Positions 1 to 7,856 are shown, counted from the first letter of the stretch. The stretch is 39,106 bases of DNA from Streptomyces sp. NBRC 110035 (GCF_000829695.1 NZ_BBNN01000056.1:1-39106), one strand, 5' to 3'. Translations and numbers: made by a program. The notes: a model not told the origin generated them from the letters alone.

Positions 1-576
1 TACCACGCCTACGTCATCATCGACATCTTCAGCCGCTACATCGTCGGCCACACCGTCGAGGCCGCCGAATCGGCCGCACGCGCCGAGGAGTTGATCCGGG
101 AGACCATCCGCCGCAACGGCATCGTTCCCGAGACCGTGCACGCCGACCGCGGCACGTCGATGACCTCCAAGAGAGTCTCCCAGCTGCTGATCGACCTCGG
201 CGTCACCCGGTCGCACTCGCGGCCGAAGACCTCCAACGACAACCCCTACAGCGAGGCCCACTTCAAGACCACGAAGTACATGTCCGACTACCCCGAGCGG
301 TTCGATTCGCTGGCCCATGCCCGCGAGTGGTTCGAGGCGTTCATCGCGTACTACAACCACGAACACCGGCATTCGGGTATCGCCTGGCACACGCCCGCCA
401 GCGTGCACTTCGGCACCGCCGAGGAGGTCCGCGACCAGCGGGCCGTCACCCTCGCCGAGGCATACGCCCGCCACCCCGAACGCTTCGGCCGCCGCCCCCG
501 ACCACCCCGGATACCCCAGCAGGCGTGGATCAACGACCCGGCCAAGCGCAGGGAACCCGCACCACAAACCTCATAA
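1..576 (+). CDS. IS3-family transposase (OrfB, rve integrase core), 5' end outside window
   Basis: The frame is open from base 1, so the N-terminal part lies upstream of the window. The 191 visible residues hold an rve integrase core. There is an early Asp in VIIDIFSRY, a second Asp in HADRG, and a Glu in NPYSEAHF. Exactly 35 residues separate the second Asp from the Glu, the D-D-35-E spacing of IS3 transposases. The C-terminal WFEAFIAYYNHEHRHSGI segment is also typical. The protein would cut and join the ends of its own IS. Its insertion truncated the neighbouring DUF2637 gene on the opposite strand. It could be active if the upstream part, with OrfA and the left end, is intact. Confidence 0.9.
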   Translation, partial: YHAYVIIDIFSRYIVGHTVEAAESAARAEELIRETIRRNGIVPETVHADRGTSMTSKRVSQLLIDLGVTRSHSRPKTSNDNPYSEAHFKTTKYMSDYPERFDSLAHAREWFEAFIAYYNHEHRHSGIAWHTPASVHFGTAEEVRDQRAVTLAEAYARHPERFGRRPRPPRIPQQAWINDPAKRREPAPQTS

Positions 577-607
577 CGTCACGACCGTCTCACTGGACTT
601 GAAATCT
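1..607 (+). mobile_element. IS3-family insertion sequence, right-hand part
   Basis: The element enters from the left edge of the window and ends shortly after the transposase stop codon. The right boundary is placed at about 595-610 because the DUF2637 reading frame on the other strand loses its family sequence there, after the residues ILRAAP. The left end and its inverted repeat lie outside the window, so I cannot verify terminal repeats or a target duplication. Confidence 0.7.
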
Positions 608-834
608 TCCGGGGCGGCTCGCAGGATGAGCAGGGCCGCGACGCCGATGGCGATGAACCCGTCGATCACGAGCGGGAAGGCGTACGTCAGCACTCCGCGG
701 ATGTGGATGGCCACTGCCATCTGCCGCAGGGCGTCGTACGAGAGGGCGAAGCCGATCGTGCCGACCAGAGCGACTCCCAGGCGGATCGCGGCGGTCATCA
801 TCGGTATTGGGGTCGCGGTGGTGCGTACGGGCAA
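571..834 (-). pseudogene. DUF2637 (SpdB-like) membrane protein, 3' truncated by IS3
   Basis: The frame carries two hydrophobic stretches around the family-like sequence FALSYDALRQMAVAIHIRG, as in DUF2637 proteins of actinobacterial integrative elements, which are often linked to plasmid spread. After ILRAAP the frame runs into IS3 sequence and stops at once, so the C-terminal half is missing. A TTG start at 834 is chosen because GGAG lies seven bases upstream. ATG at 801 is the alternative but has no ribosome site. The open frame itself continues up to 969. It lies in the same orientation downstream of the DUF3631 gene. I infer that it is inactive. Confidence 0.6.
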
Positions 835-1005
835 GCGGGTGCTCCAAGCGGGGAGGGATGGTGGGCAAAGAGGTGGCGGACCCGTCGCACCCGTCGCACG
901 GCTGGTCAGAGCAGGTACGGGTGATCGTCGTGGTACGAGACGACTCGTCGCAGCGACGACACCCGTCACGGGGTTGACCTGCGATGCGACGGGTGCAACG
1001 AGTCT
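835..1005. repeat. Repeat-rich spacer with 9-bp tandem repeat and 12-bp inverted repeat
   Basis: CCCGTCGCA occurs twice in tandem at 881-898. The 12-mer GCACCCGTCGCA at 887-898 is repeated in perfect inverted orientation at 985-996. A smaller hairpin, TCGTCG-cag-CGACGA, lies between them around 945-960. The spacer separates the DUF3631 gene from the truncated DUF2637 gene. It could be an operator or a replication-related iteron region of the integrative element; nothing in the sequence decides between these. Confidence 0.5.
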
Positions 1006-2262
1006 TTACGGGTGCGGGTCCGGGCCTATCGGGGCGCTCTCGTCACCGTTCTCGGAAGTGGACTCCTCCGGGCAGTACCGCGCCCAGGCGTCGGTGAAGC
1101 GGAGGCGCGCGAAGCCCTTGGCCTGCCTGCCGCCCTCGAAGCGGAGGGTGGCGGCCTTGATGTCGAAGTCCTTCAGGAGGAGCCCAAGGTGGCGTGGGCT
1201 GAGGCCGGTGGTGCCGTACTCGGCCCACGGAGCCTCCTGGTCCTTGAGAAGTTCCTCCAGCAGGTCCCGGGTGCGCATGATGTCCGGGTCGCCGCAGCGG
1301 GCGAAGGCGCGCCGGATGTCCTGCAGCAGGCGGGTCTTGAGGTTGGACTCGTCGTCCTTGTCCGCCTCGGCGGCGCACATGGCCGCGCATGAAGCGCGCG
1401 CGTCCTCGGGCCAGGTGCCGCCGGCCAGCTCCGCGACGATCACGAGCGGTTCCCAGGTGTCCGCCGCGCGGTCCTGCACCGGCATCCGCGGTACCAGGTC
1501 CTCGGCGGTGTCCATGAGCGGACGGATCCAGGCCGCTAGGCGGTCCCGCAGGGTGTGCAGGGCGGGGATGTCGCGGCGGGAGCGGAACTGTTCGACCCGC
1601 TCGCCGTCCTTGCGGCGTTGCATGCGGATCACCACCGCCCGGTCCATGACCGTGTCCGGCAGGGCGCCGATGCCGGCAAGCGCGGCCATGGCGAAGGTGG
1701 GGAACTTCCGCGTCTTGTGCTCGGGGCCGGAGATCCGCAGGGCGGGCCGGTTGCGCTGGTGGCCGGCGTTGAGCAGGCCGCGCAGTTCCTCGTTCTTCTC
1801 GGCGGCCTTGATGCTGCCAAAGATGGTGTCGGCCTCGTCCACCAGCAGAGTGGGCGGGTCGTCACCGATGGCACGGAAGACGACAGCCGGGCTGGTGTTC
1901 ACGGTGATCAGCGGGTCGTGCGCCGTCTCCGTGATCACATCCAGCAGGCGGGACTTGCCACACCGCTTCGCCGGCCCGACCACCGCCAGGCGCGGAGCGT
2001 GCTGCAGTGCCGGCTGGATGTGCGTGGCCGCCACCCACAACGTGACGGCGGTCAGCGCCTCGCCACTTGGCAGGATCACGTACCGGGCGATCGCTGCGCG
2101 CAGCTCGTCCAGCAGGCCGGCGCCTTCGCTGGAGCTATCCGTCCGATCACGCTCGCTGGATGAGGGATCGGACGCCGGGCCCTGGCCGGGGATGGCCACG
2201 GGTGGCCAAGACGGGGTGACGGCGGGTGCGGTGGGGGCTGGAGAGATCGTAGATTCGTCCAC
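1006..2262 (-). CDS. DUF3631 P-loop ATPase, likely replication-associated protein of integrative element
   Basis: This 418-residue protein has a Walker A-like GPAKRCGKSRLL and a Walker B TLLVDEADTIFG, followed by sensor-like sequence and a C-terminal winged-helix-like DUF3631 tail containing GLSPRHLGLLLKDF. DUF3631 ATPases are commonly encoded on actinobacterial integrative elements and plasmids, sometimes next to primase-polymerase domains. No primase domain is present here. The start is GTG at 2262 because GGAGGA lies seven bases upstream; the frame stays open to 2295 without a better site. The first 60 or so residues are Pro/Ala/Ser rich and probably disordered. A helicase or replication role is inference. 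Confidence 0.8.
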   Translation of the reverse strand: MDESTISPAPTAPAVTPSWPPVAIPGQGPASDPSSSERDRTDSSSEGAGLLDELRAAIARYVILPSGEALTAVTLWVAATHIQPALQHAPRLAVVGPAKRCGKSRLLDVITETAHDPLITVNTSPAVVFRAIGDDPPTLLVDEADTIFGSIKAAEKNEELRGLLNAGHQRNRPALRISGPEHKTRKFPTFAMAALAGIGALPDTVMDRAVVIRMQRRKDGERVEQFRSRRDIPALHTLRDRLAAWIRPLMDTAEDLVPRMPVQDRAADTWEPLVIVAELAGGTWPEDARASCAAMCAAEADKDDESNLKTRLLQDIRRAFARCGDPDIMRTRDLLEELLKDQEAPWAEYGTTGLSPRHLGLLLKDFDIKAATLRFEGGRQAKGFARLRFTDAWARYCPEESTSENGDESAPIGPDPHP

Positions 2263-2407
2263 AGGCGTTCCTCCCTGGTGAGTTCGGACGGGCAAGGTCC
2301 GGACTCACCGAGACAGATCGTTTTCGAGCAAGGGGCGATGGGGGAAGGGGCCGCGCGGCTCCCGGCGGTGGCTCGCCGGGAGCCGCTTCGCTTCCCGTGA
2401 GGGGTTC

Positions 2408-2644
2408 TCAGACCGCCAGGTCGTACGCGGCCTGGGCATTGAGCCAGGCGTCCACCTCGGCCCAGCGGTAGCGCAGGTGGCGACCGACCTTGTGCACGTT
2501 CGGGCCGATGCCCCGGTACTTCCACTGGTAGAGCGTCTTGACCGGCACCCCGAGGTACTCGGCGACTTCCGCCGGGGTGGCCAGGGGGCCGCGTCGGGAG
2601 GCGTCGGCGGTGGCGCGGGCGGGACGGGGGGAAAGGCTCGGCAT
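2408..2644 (-). CDS. AlpA/excisionase-like helix-turn-helix protein
   Basis: This 78-residue protein has a MerR-type winged helix. The segment LATPAEVAEYLGVPVKTLYQWKYRGIG is the recognition helix region, and the rest matches the excisionase family HTH_17 pattern (VGRHLRYRWAEVDAWL). Such proteins direct excision of integrative elements or regulate their genes. ATG at 2644 is preceded by GGGAG at a good distance. It lies upstream of, and in the same direction as, the DUF3631 gene, and divergent from the XRE-integrase pair. A copy of a 26-bp motif shared with the XRE promoter lies about 70 bases upstream of its start, so I infer control by the XRE regulator. Confidence 0.85.
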   Translation of the reverse strand: MPSLSPRPARATADASRRGPLATPAEVAEYLGVPVKTLYQWKYRGIGPNVHKVGRHLRYRWAEVDAWLNAQAAYDLAV

Positions 2645-2710
2645 AGGGCTCCCTTTTCGGTTTCGGACAACTGCGTGGACAACACAGCCACACCCTGGGC
2701 GGAGAAGTCC

Positions 2711-2736
2711 AGAGTTGGTTCTAGAAGACTCCAGAA
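2711..2736 (-). promoter_or_regulatory. Operator-like site, copy 1 (AlpA side)
   Basis: On the minus strand this reads TTCTG-N9-AGAACCAACTCT. The same 17 fixed bases with the same 9-base gap occur on the plus strand at 2968-2993. The TTCT...AGAA arms give each copy partial dyad symmetry, as expected for a dimeric regulator. The site lies upstream of the AlpA-like gene. The XRE protein encoded at 3031 is the obvious candidate binder; that is inference. Confidence 0.6.
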
Positions 2737-2823
2737 GTTCCCGTTGGTGGGCACGGGAGGCAATACCGTAAGGGCGAATTGGCGGTTGACCAAAAAGTCG
2801 GCGCCAGGGTGGCGGGTGGTTCG

Positions 2824-2836
2824 TACGGGCAGGTGG
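2824..2836 (+). repeat. GTACGGGCAGGTG motif
   Basis: This 13-mer in the AlpA-XRE intergenic region is identical to the second unit of a tandem repeat upstream of hemL (5672-5684). It is close to a variant at 825-837 that overlaps the start of the DUF2637 gene. Its function is unknown and it may be chance in GC-rich DNA. Confidence 0.4.
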
Positions 2837-2967
2837 TGCCCCATCGGCGAAGGATGAAGTCAGCTATAGTGCGCTCGCTTTCCGGCGAGCGGAGTCGGCG
2901 ACGCAGCCTTTCCAGTACCGTATGGCAGGCATTAGTCGGGGCGATTGTGGATCCGGTGGGAAGCGAG

Positions 2968-2993
2968 TTCTGTAGGGTTTAAGAACCAACTCT
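2968..2993 (+). promoter_or_regulatory. Operator-like site, copy 2 (XRE side)
   Basis: TTCTG-N9-AGAACCAACTCT on the plus strand is the inverted partner of the copy at 2711-2736. Its last base overlaps the -35 box TTGTCA of the XRE gene, a position that suits autoregulation. Confidence 0.6.
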
Positions 2994-3022
2994 TGTCAAA
3001 GGCTTCGGCTGCAAGTTACAGC
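2993..3022 (+). promoter_or_regulatory. Promoter for the XRE gene, apparently leaderless
   Basis: A -35 TTGTCA at 2993-2998 and a -10 TACAGC at 3017-3022 are 18 bases apart. The ATG at 3031 follows the -10 box by eight bases, so transcription should start at or next to the start codon. This explains the absence of a ribosome site. Confidence 0.6.
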
Positions 3023-3030
3023 TACCTGTT

Positions 3031-3348
3031 ATGGCAACTAGACCTCTTGAAATGGGCCCCGCCGGCCTGCATACCGCCCGCGCCATCGAGCGCATGCGGC
3101 TGGCGCTCGGCCTCACCCAGCATCAACTGGCCGCCCGCTGCACCGCGATGGGCCGCCCGATGACCAACACCGCGCTCAGTCGCACGGAGCGCGCCCATCG
3201 GCGCTGCGACATCGACGATCTCGTCCTGATAGCCGCAGCCCTCGGTGTCCCGCCGGCGGATCTGCTGCCTACTGGGGCCCGGCTCGCCCATCCTCGTCAC
3301 TCCGCCGCAGACGCCTGCGGCGGAGCCCGGGAGGCCCTCCTTGGCTGA
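3031..3348 (+). CDS. XRE-family helix-turn-helix regulator
   Basis: This 105-residue protein has a Cro/C1-type helix-turn-helix at about residues 15-65: IERMRLALGLTQHQLAARC, then ALSRTERAHRRCDIDDLVLIAAALGV and a PADLL ending. The family represses or activates genes of phages, plasmids and integrative elements. No Shine-Dalgarno sequence precedes the ATG; the promoter spacing suggests a leaderless message. It overlaps the integrase start by eight bases, so the two are probably co-transcribed and coupled. A 26-bp motif overlaps its own promoter and recurs inverted before the divergent AlpA-like gene. I infer that it controls element maintenance and excision. Confidence 0.85.
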   Translation: MATRPLEMGPAGLHTARAIERMRLALGLTQHQLAARCTAMGRPMTNTALSRTERAHRRCDIDDLVLIAAALGVPPADLLPTGARLAHPRHSAADACGGAREALLG

Positions 3349-4693
3349 CGTGTACGACCGCTGGCACAAGTCCCATCCCAAGCCGGACGAGACCCAGTGC
3401 AGCGAGCACAAGAGCCGCACCCGGCGGATGGTTCCGACCTCTGACCACGGGACCGGGAAGCGCTGGCAGGTCCGGTACCGGGACCTGGACGGCCACCAGC
3501 GCAAGGAGAACTTCCACACGAGGGCCGAGGCCGACAAACGGGCGGCCGAGGTCGACGTCGAGATCCGGAGCGGCAGCTACGTTGTTCCCGCCGAGACGAA
3601 GCAGACGCTCGGCGCCTACGCCCAGAGGTGGCTCGACGCGAACTCGGTCGGCCCGACCACGGCCCTCCGCTACGAGGCCACCGTCCGCAACCACATCGTG
3701 GCCCACCTCGGCCGGCGCGAGCTGCGGTCCTTGAACAAGCCCTCGGTCGTTCAGGGCTGGATCCGCACACTGCAGGACGGCGGCTTCGAGGTGTCGACGA
3801 TCGAGGGCATCTTCGACGTCCTCTCCAGCATCCTCGGCATGGCCGTGGAGGACGGACTGCTGCCGAAGAACCCGTGCAAGTCGAAGTCGGTCAAGCTGCC
3901 GACCGCGACCAAGAAGAAGATCGTCCCCTGGTCCCTGGAGCGCGTGCGTGCCGTCATCGCCGGGTTGCCCGAACGCTTCCAGGCCGGCGGCAAGCTCGCC
4001 TTCGGCTGCGGCCTGCGGCAGGGAGAGATCTTCGGCTTCGCCGTCGAGGACATCGACTTCAAGGGCGGCTGGATCCACGTCAACCGTCAGGTGCGGCTCG
4101 TCGGCACGAAGCCGGTTTTCGCTCTACCCAAGGGCAACCGGATCCGGTCAGTGCCGCTGTCGGCTCAGCTTTCCACTGCCCTCAAGGCCCACATGAGGCG
4201 ATTTCCGCCCACGGCGGTCACGCTGCCCTGGGCAAAGCCCGACGGCGAGCCCAAGACCTTCCGACTGCTCTTCGTCGACGAGAAGGGCCGGGCCTACAAC
4301 CGCAGCGTCTTCAATATGGGCGCCTGGAAACGAGCCCTGGTCGCCGCCGAAGTGATCCCTCCTCGCAAGCGCGGGGCGAGGTATCTCCAGGCGGCCCCGG
4401 AGGACGGCATGCATGCTCTCCGGCACGCGTACGCCTCCGTGCTCCTGGACGCGGGGGAGAGCATCAAGGCGTTCTCCGAATACCTCGGCCACTCGGACCC
4501 GGGCTTCACGCTGCGGACGTACACGCACCTGCTGCCGTCCAGCGAGACCCGCACCCGTAAGGCGATCGACGATGCCTTCACGGAAACGGAGACGGAAGCC
4601 GAGGCGGTAGACGACGGCGACCCGCCCGCAGCCCAGGGCACATCAGTGCCCCGGCCAAAACCCATGTGCCCTCAATGTGCCCTGGCCGCCTGA
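3341..4693 (+). CDS. int: Tyrosine-type site-specific integrase
   Basis: This 450-residue recombinase integrates and excises the element. An N-terminal arm-binding region (KRWQVRYRDLDGHQRKENF) is followed by a SAM-like core-binding domain (TLGAYAQRWLDANSVGPTT). The C-terminal catalytic domain has Arg226 in CGLRQGE, His358 and Arg361 in HALRH, His384 in LGHSD and the nucleophile Tyr394 in TYTHLL, so all key residues are present. The start is TTG at 3341 because GGGAGG lies six bases upstream; the open frame extends back to 3245 without support. It overlaps the end of the XRE gene. It is the last gene of the element on this side, so the attachment site is expected between 4693 and about 4760. 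No tRNA gene is recognisable there. Confidence 0.93.
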   Translation: MADVYDRWHKSHPKPDETQCSEHKSRTRRMVPTSDHGTGKRWQVRYRDLDGHQRKENFHTRAEADKRAAEVDVEIRSGSYVVPAETKQTLGAYAQRWLDANSVGPTTALRYEATVRNHIVAHLGRRELRSLNKPSVVQGWIRTLQDGGFEVSTIEGIFDVLSSILGMAVEDGLLPKNPCKSKSVKLPTATKKKIVPWSLERVRAVIAGLPERFQAGGKLAFGCGLRQGEIFGFAVEDIDFKGGWIHVNRQVRLVGTKPVFALPKGNRIRSVPLSAQLSTALKAHMRRFPPTAVTLPWAKPDGEPKTFRLLFVDEKGRAYNRSVFNMGAWKRALVAAEVIPPRKRGARYLQAAPEDGMHALRHAYASVLLDAGESIKAFSEYLGHSDPGFTLRTYTHLLPSSETRTRKAIDDAFTETETEAEAVDDGDPPAAQGTSVPRPKPMCPQCALAA

Positions 4694-4717
4694 CGGCCTC
4701 TCCGGGCACATGAAGAA

Positions 4718-4739
4718 GGCGAGGTCCGAAGACCTCGCC
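4718..4739 (+). terminator. Hairpin after integrase
   Basis: GGCGAGGTC and GACCTCGCC form a perfect 9-bp stem around a CGAA tetraloop, 24 bases after the integrase stop. There is no T tract. It lies between convergent genes and may serve both. Confidence 0.7.
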
Positions 4740-4760
4740 CGCCACCGGTGAAACCCCAGG

Positions 4761-5375
4761 TCAGGGCCACACCAGGCAATACGGCTGATGCCCCGCCTCA
4801 TGCAACCGATGGCTGAAGTCCTGCCACTCGTGCAGCAGTTGGTAGACGTTGAAGGCGTCGCGGGGGCCGCCGCGGTCCGGGACCGTGGACCAGATGAAGG
4901 CGGCCGCGCCCACCGCTTCCTCGCCTATGCCGCGGAGGGGGTCGACGACGGTCATCGGGAGTTTCACGACCGCGTAGTCGGGGTGCAGGACGACCAGTTC
5001 CAGCGGCGGCACCTTGTGCAGGGGGACACCTTCGATGCCGGTGAGGACCATGGCGGCCATCGTCTCCGGCTTGATCTTGGTGAACATGCCGTTCATACCG
5101 AGCTCGTCGCCGCCGAGTTCCTCGGGGCGCATCGAGATCGGGACGCGGGCTGCGGTGGCGCCGTCCGGCGCGCCGAAATACTTGTAGGTCACCCCCACCC
5201 GCCCACCATTCCTGCTCCCCGCACTCGACGGGTCGATCGACTCGGCCTCGCCCGGAGCACCGTGTGCCCGACGGGCCTCGTCCACCTCTTCCGCCTCGCG
5301 CCGGTGCTTTCCCCGCCGGGAACGCCGAGGGCCGAGGCCGTCAGTGCCCTCGCCCAGTCCGCCACCGCGATGCAT
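4761..5375 (-). CDS. Conserved Streptomyces hypothetical protein
   Basis: I do not recognise a named domain. The conserved-looking part begins at GVTYKYFGAPDGATAARVPI and continues through MRPEELGGDELGMNGMFTKI to the C-terminal HEWQDFSHRLHEAGHQPYCLVWP. It appears soluble, with no signal peptide or membrane segment. The start is uncertain. ATG at 5375 gives 204 residues, of which the first 60 are low-complexity Arg/Gly/Glu. GTG at 5198 gives a compact protein starting just before GVTYKY. I suspect the shorter form is the real one, but neither start has a good ribosome site. The gene converges on the integrase and marks the first chromosomal gene next to the element. Confidence 0.75.
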   Translation of the reverse strand: MHRGGGLGEGTDGLGPRRSRRGKHRREAEEVDEARRAHGAPGEAESIDPSSAGSRNGGRVGVTYKYFGAPDGATAARVPISMRPEELGGDELGMNGMFTKIKPETMAAMVLTGIEGVPLHKVPPLELVVLHPDYAVVKLPMTVVDPLRGIGEEAVGAAAFIWSTVPDRGGPRDAFNVYQLLHEWQDFSHRLHEAGHQPYCLVWP

Positions 5376-5823
5376 ATCTCCACCCGACTGCTTTTCTAGG
5401 CCGCGTGGCCCCGCCGCGCAACCCGATCATCGTGTCAGTGACCTCCCCCACGGCCGCCCGCCGAAACGTACGGTGTCGCATCTGCCCGCGGGTCCTTCCC
5501 AGCGTCCGGCCGCCCCGGCCGGTGAGCTGTGTGCACTCCGACGCCAGTTTCGCAGATCACGGGCGATTCGGGACCGGATGCCGCTGTGGGCGGCCGGATG
5601 TCCGAGCCCGTGAACGGCCGCGCGGGGCGACCGTGCTGAGCAGGCGTGCGAAAGGGTCGTACGGACAGGTGGTACGGGCAGGTGGGGCCGGATTGCTCAC
5701 CGGCACCCCGGCGGACCCCGGTGGGCCCCGGCCCCCGGTGCCCCGCCCGCGCCTGGCCTACCCTGAACAGGTCACTCGCAGCCCGAGTCCGAGATGTCGG
5801 AGAGGTCGGAGAAGTCGCAGGTC
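5376..5823 (+). promoter_or_regulatory. hemL upstream region with tandem 13-bp repeat and -10 box
   Basis: No convincing gene is seen in this 448-base spacer. A tandem 13-bp repeat lies at 5659-5671 (GTACGGACAGGTG) and 5672-5684 (GTACGGGCAGGTG). A possible -10 box TACCCT at 5759-5764 would give a leader of about 50 bases before the hemL ATG at 5824. The repeat lies 75-100 bases upstream of that box, where an activator might bind. Confidence 0.45.
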
Positions 5824-7140
5824 ATGAGCGAACTGCCATACCCATACGAAGCCCAAGCCTCGCAGGCGCTGTTCGACCGTGCCGCGGCCGTCACACCCGG
5901 TGGCGTGAATTCGCCGGTGCGTGCCTTCCGTGCCGTCGGCGGCACGCCCCGGTTCATGGTGTCCGGCGCCGGCCCGTACCTGACCGACGCCGACGGGCGG
6001 GAGTACGTCGACCTCGTCTGCTCCTGGGGGCCGATGATCCACGGGCACGCGCACCCCGAGGTGATCGCCGCCGTGCAGGACGCCGTGGCGCGCGGCACCT
6101 CCTTCGGGACACCCGGTGAGGGCGAGGTCGCGCTCGCCGAGGAGATGGTCGCCCGGATCGAGCCGCTGGAGCAGGTCCGGCTCGTGTCCAGCGGCACCGA
6201 GGCCACCATGTCGGCCATCCGGCTCGCCCGCGGCTTCACGCGGCGCGCCAAGGTGATCAAGTTCGCCGGCTGCTACCACGGGCACGTCGACGCGCTGCTC
6301 GCCGCCGCCGGGTCGGGCGTCGCCACCTTCGCCCTGCCGGACACCCCCGGTGTCACCGGCGCGCAGGCCGGCGACACGATCGTCCTGCCCTACAACGACC
6401 TCGAGGCCGTGCGCGCTGCCTTCGCCGCGCACCCCGGTGAGATCGCCTGTGTGATCACCGAGGCGTCCCCGGGCAACATGGGTGTCGTGCCGCCGCTGCC
6501 CGGGTTCAACCAGGGGCTCAAGGACGTCTGCGCCGCGAACGGCGCGCTGTACATCTCCGACGAGGTCATGACGGGGTTCCGTACCAGCCGCGCCGGGTGG
6601 TTCGGCGTCGACGGCGTGCGGCCCGACCTGATGACCTTCGGCAAGGTGATGGGCGGCGGCTTCCCGGCCGCGGCCTTCGGCGGGCGGGCCGACGTCATGG
6701 CGCACCTCGCCCCCGCCGGGCCCGTCTACCAGGCCGGCACCCTCTCCGGGAACCCCGTCGCCACCGCCGCCGGGCTCGCCCAGCTGCGGCTGCTCGACGC
6801 CGCCGCGTACGACACGGTGGACGCCGTCTCCGCGCGGATCCAGTCCCTCGTCACCGAGACGCTGACCAAGGAGGGCGTCGCGCACACGCTGCAGAACGCC
6901 TCCAACATGTTCTCCGTCTTCTTCACCGACCGGCCGGTCGAGAACTACGAGGACGCCAAGGCGCAGGAGTCGTTCCGCTTCACCGCCTTCTTCCACTCCC
7001 TCCTCGGAAACGGCGTCTACCTGCCGCCCTCGTCCTTCGAGTCCTGGTTCGTGTCCACCGCGCACGACGACCGGGCCCTCCAGCGGATCGCCGACGCCCT
7101 CCCCGCGGCGGCCCGGGCGGCAGCGGAGGCGACGGCATGA
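5824..7140 (+). CDS. hemL: Glutamate-1-semialdehyde 2,1-aminomutase
   Basis: This PLP enzyme converts glutamate-1-semialdehyde to 5-aminolevulinate, the last step of the C5 route to haem. The 438 residues match the class III aminotransferase fold: TPGGVNSPVRAF near the N-terminus, SSGTEATMSAIRLAR, the GCYHGHVD motif, the Asp of ISDEVMTGFR, and the PLP lysine at about residue 274 in TFGKVMGGG. ATG at 5824 begins the usual MSELPYPYE and has GGAGAAG upstream; an in-frame ATG at 5794 would add ten residues. The stop overlaps the ATG of the next gene (ATGA), so the two are co-transcribed. Haem supply suits the cytochrome c maturation genes nearby. Confidence 0.96.
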   Translation: MSELPYPYEAQASQALFDRAAAVTPGGVNSPVRAFRAVGGTPRFMVSGAGPYLTDADGREYVDLVCSWGPMIHGHAHPEVIAAVQDAVARGTSFGTPGEGEVALAEEMVARIEPLEQVRLVSSGTEATMSAIRLARGFTRRAKVIKFAGCYHGHVDALLAAAGSGVATFALPDTPGVTGAQAGDTIVLPYNDLEAVRAAFAAHPGEIACVITEASPGNMGVVPPLPGFNQGLKDVCAANGALYISDEVMTGFRTSRAGWFGVDGVRPDLMTFGKVMGGGFPAAAFGGRADVMAHLAPAGPVYQAGTLSGNPVATAAGLAQLRLLDAAAYDTVDAVSARIQSLVTETLTKEGVAHTLQNASNMFSVFFTDRPVENYEDAKAQESFRFTAFFHSLLGNGVYLPPSSFESWFVSTAHDDRALQRIADALPAAARAAAEATA

Positions 7141-7856
7141 GCGACGGCACGGGCGCGGGGGGGAAGAGCGGGGACGTCACCGTCGTCCATCTCATGCGGC
7201 ACGGCGAGGTCCACAACCCGGAGGGTGTCCTCTACGGCAGGCTCCCCGGCTACCAGCTCTCCGAGCTGGGCCGGCGCATGGCCGACCGGGTCGGCGAGCA
7301 CCTCGCCTCCCGCGACATCGTCCACGTCGGCGCCTCCCCGCTGGAGCGGGCCCAGGAGACGGCACAGCCGATCGCCAAGGCGCACGGCCTGGACGTCGCC
7401 ACCGACGACCGGCTCCTCGAGGCCGAGAACGTCTTCCAGGGCAAGACCTTCGGCGTCGGCGACGGCGCCCTGCGCCGGCCCGGGAACTGGAAGCACCTCG
7501 TCAACCCGTTCAAGCCCTCCTGGGGCGAACCGTACGCCGCGCAGGTCGTCCGCATGATGGGCGCGCTCGACGCGGCCAGGGACGCGGCGCGCGGTCACGA
7601 GGCGGTGCTGGTCAGCCATCAGCTGCCGATCTGGATCGTGCGCTCCCACGTCGAGAAGCGGCGGCTGTGGCACGACCCGCGCAAGCGGCAGTGCACGCTC
7701 GCCTCGCTGACCACCTTCACCTACATGGGGGACAGGATCGTTTCCGTCGGCTACAGCGAGCCGGCCCGCGATCTGGTCCCCGCCCATCTCCTTGCCGGCG
7801 CCAAACCGGTGAAGGGGAAGGACGGCACCCCGCAGGGCAAGGCCTTCGGCGCGTAG
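7137..7856 (+). CDS. Histidine phosphatase (phosphoglycerate mutase-like)
   Basis: This 239-residue protein belongs to the histidine phosphatase superfamily. The catalytic motif is LMRHGEVHNPEG near residue 20. ASPLERAQETAQPIA carries the second arginine, and VLVSHQLPIW the second histidine. The substrate cannot be read from the sequence; a broad phosphatase is more likely than a glycolytic mutase, because the usual mutase lid is absent. It is translationally coupled to hemL through ATGA. A strong hairpin follows 50 bases after the stop and closes the transcript. Confidence 0.88.
   Translation: MSDGTGAGGKSGDVTVVHLMRHGEVHNPEGVLYGRLPGYQLSELGRRMADRVGEHLASRDIVHVGASPLERAQETAQPIAKAHGLDVATDDRLLEAENVFQGKTFGVGDGALRRPGNWKHLVNPFKPSWGEPYAAQVVRMMGALDAARDAARGHEAVLVSHQLPIWIVRSHVEKRRLWHDPRKRQCTLASLTTFTYMGDRIVSVGYSEPARDLVPAHLLAGAKPVKGKDGTPQGKAFGA

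Noticed and set aside
317..2281. 654-codon plus-strand open frame
   Set aside because: Crosses the IS end and runs antisense to the DUF3631 and DUF2637 genes; Arg/Ser-rich shadow.
4740..4765. Possible tRNA 3' end as integrase target
   Set aside because: The stretch ggtgaaaccccaggtc superficially recalls a T arm, but no T-loop consensus, acceptor stem or upstream tRNA body is present.
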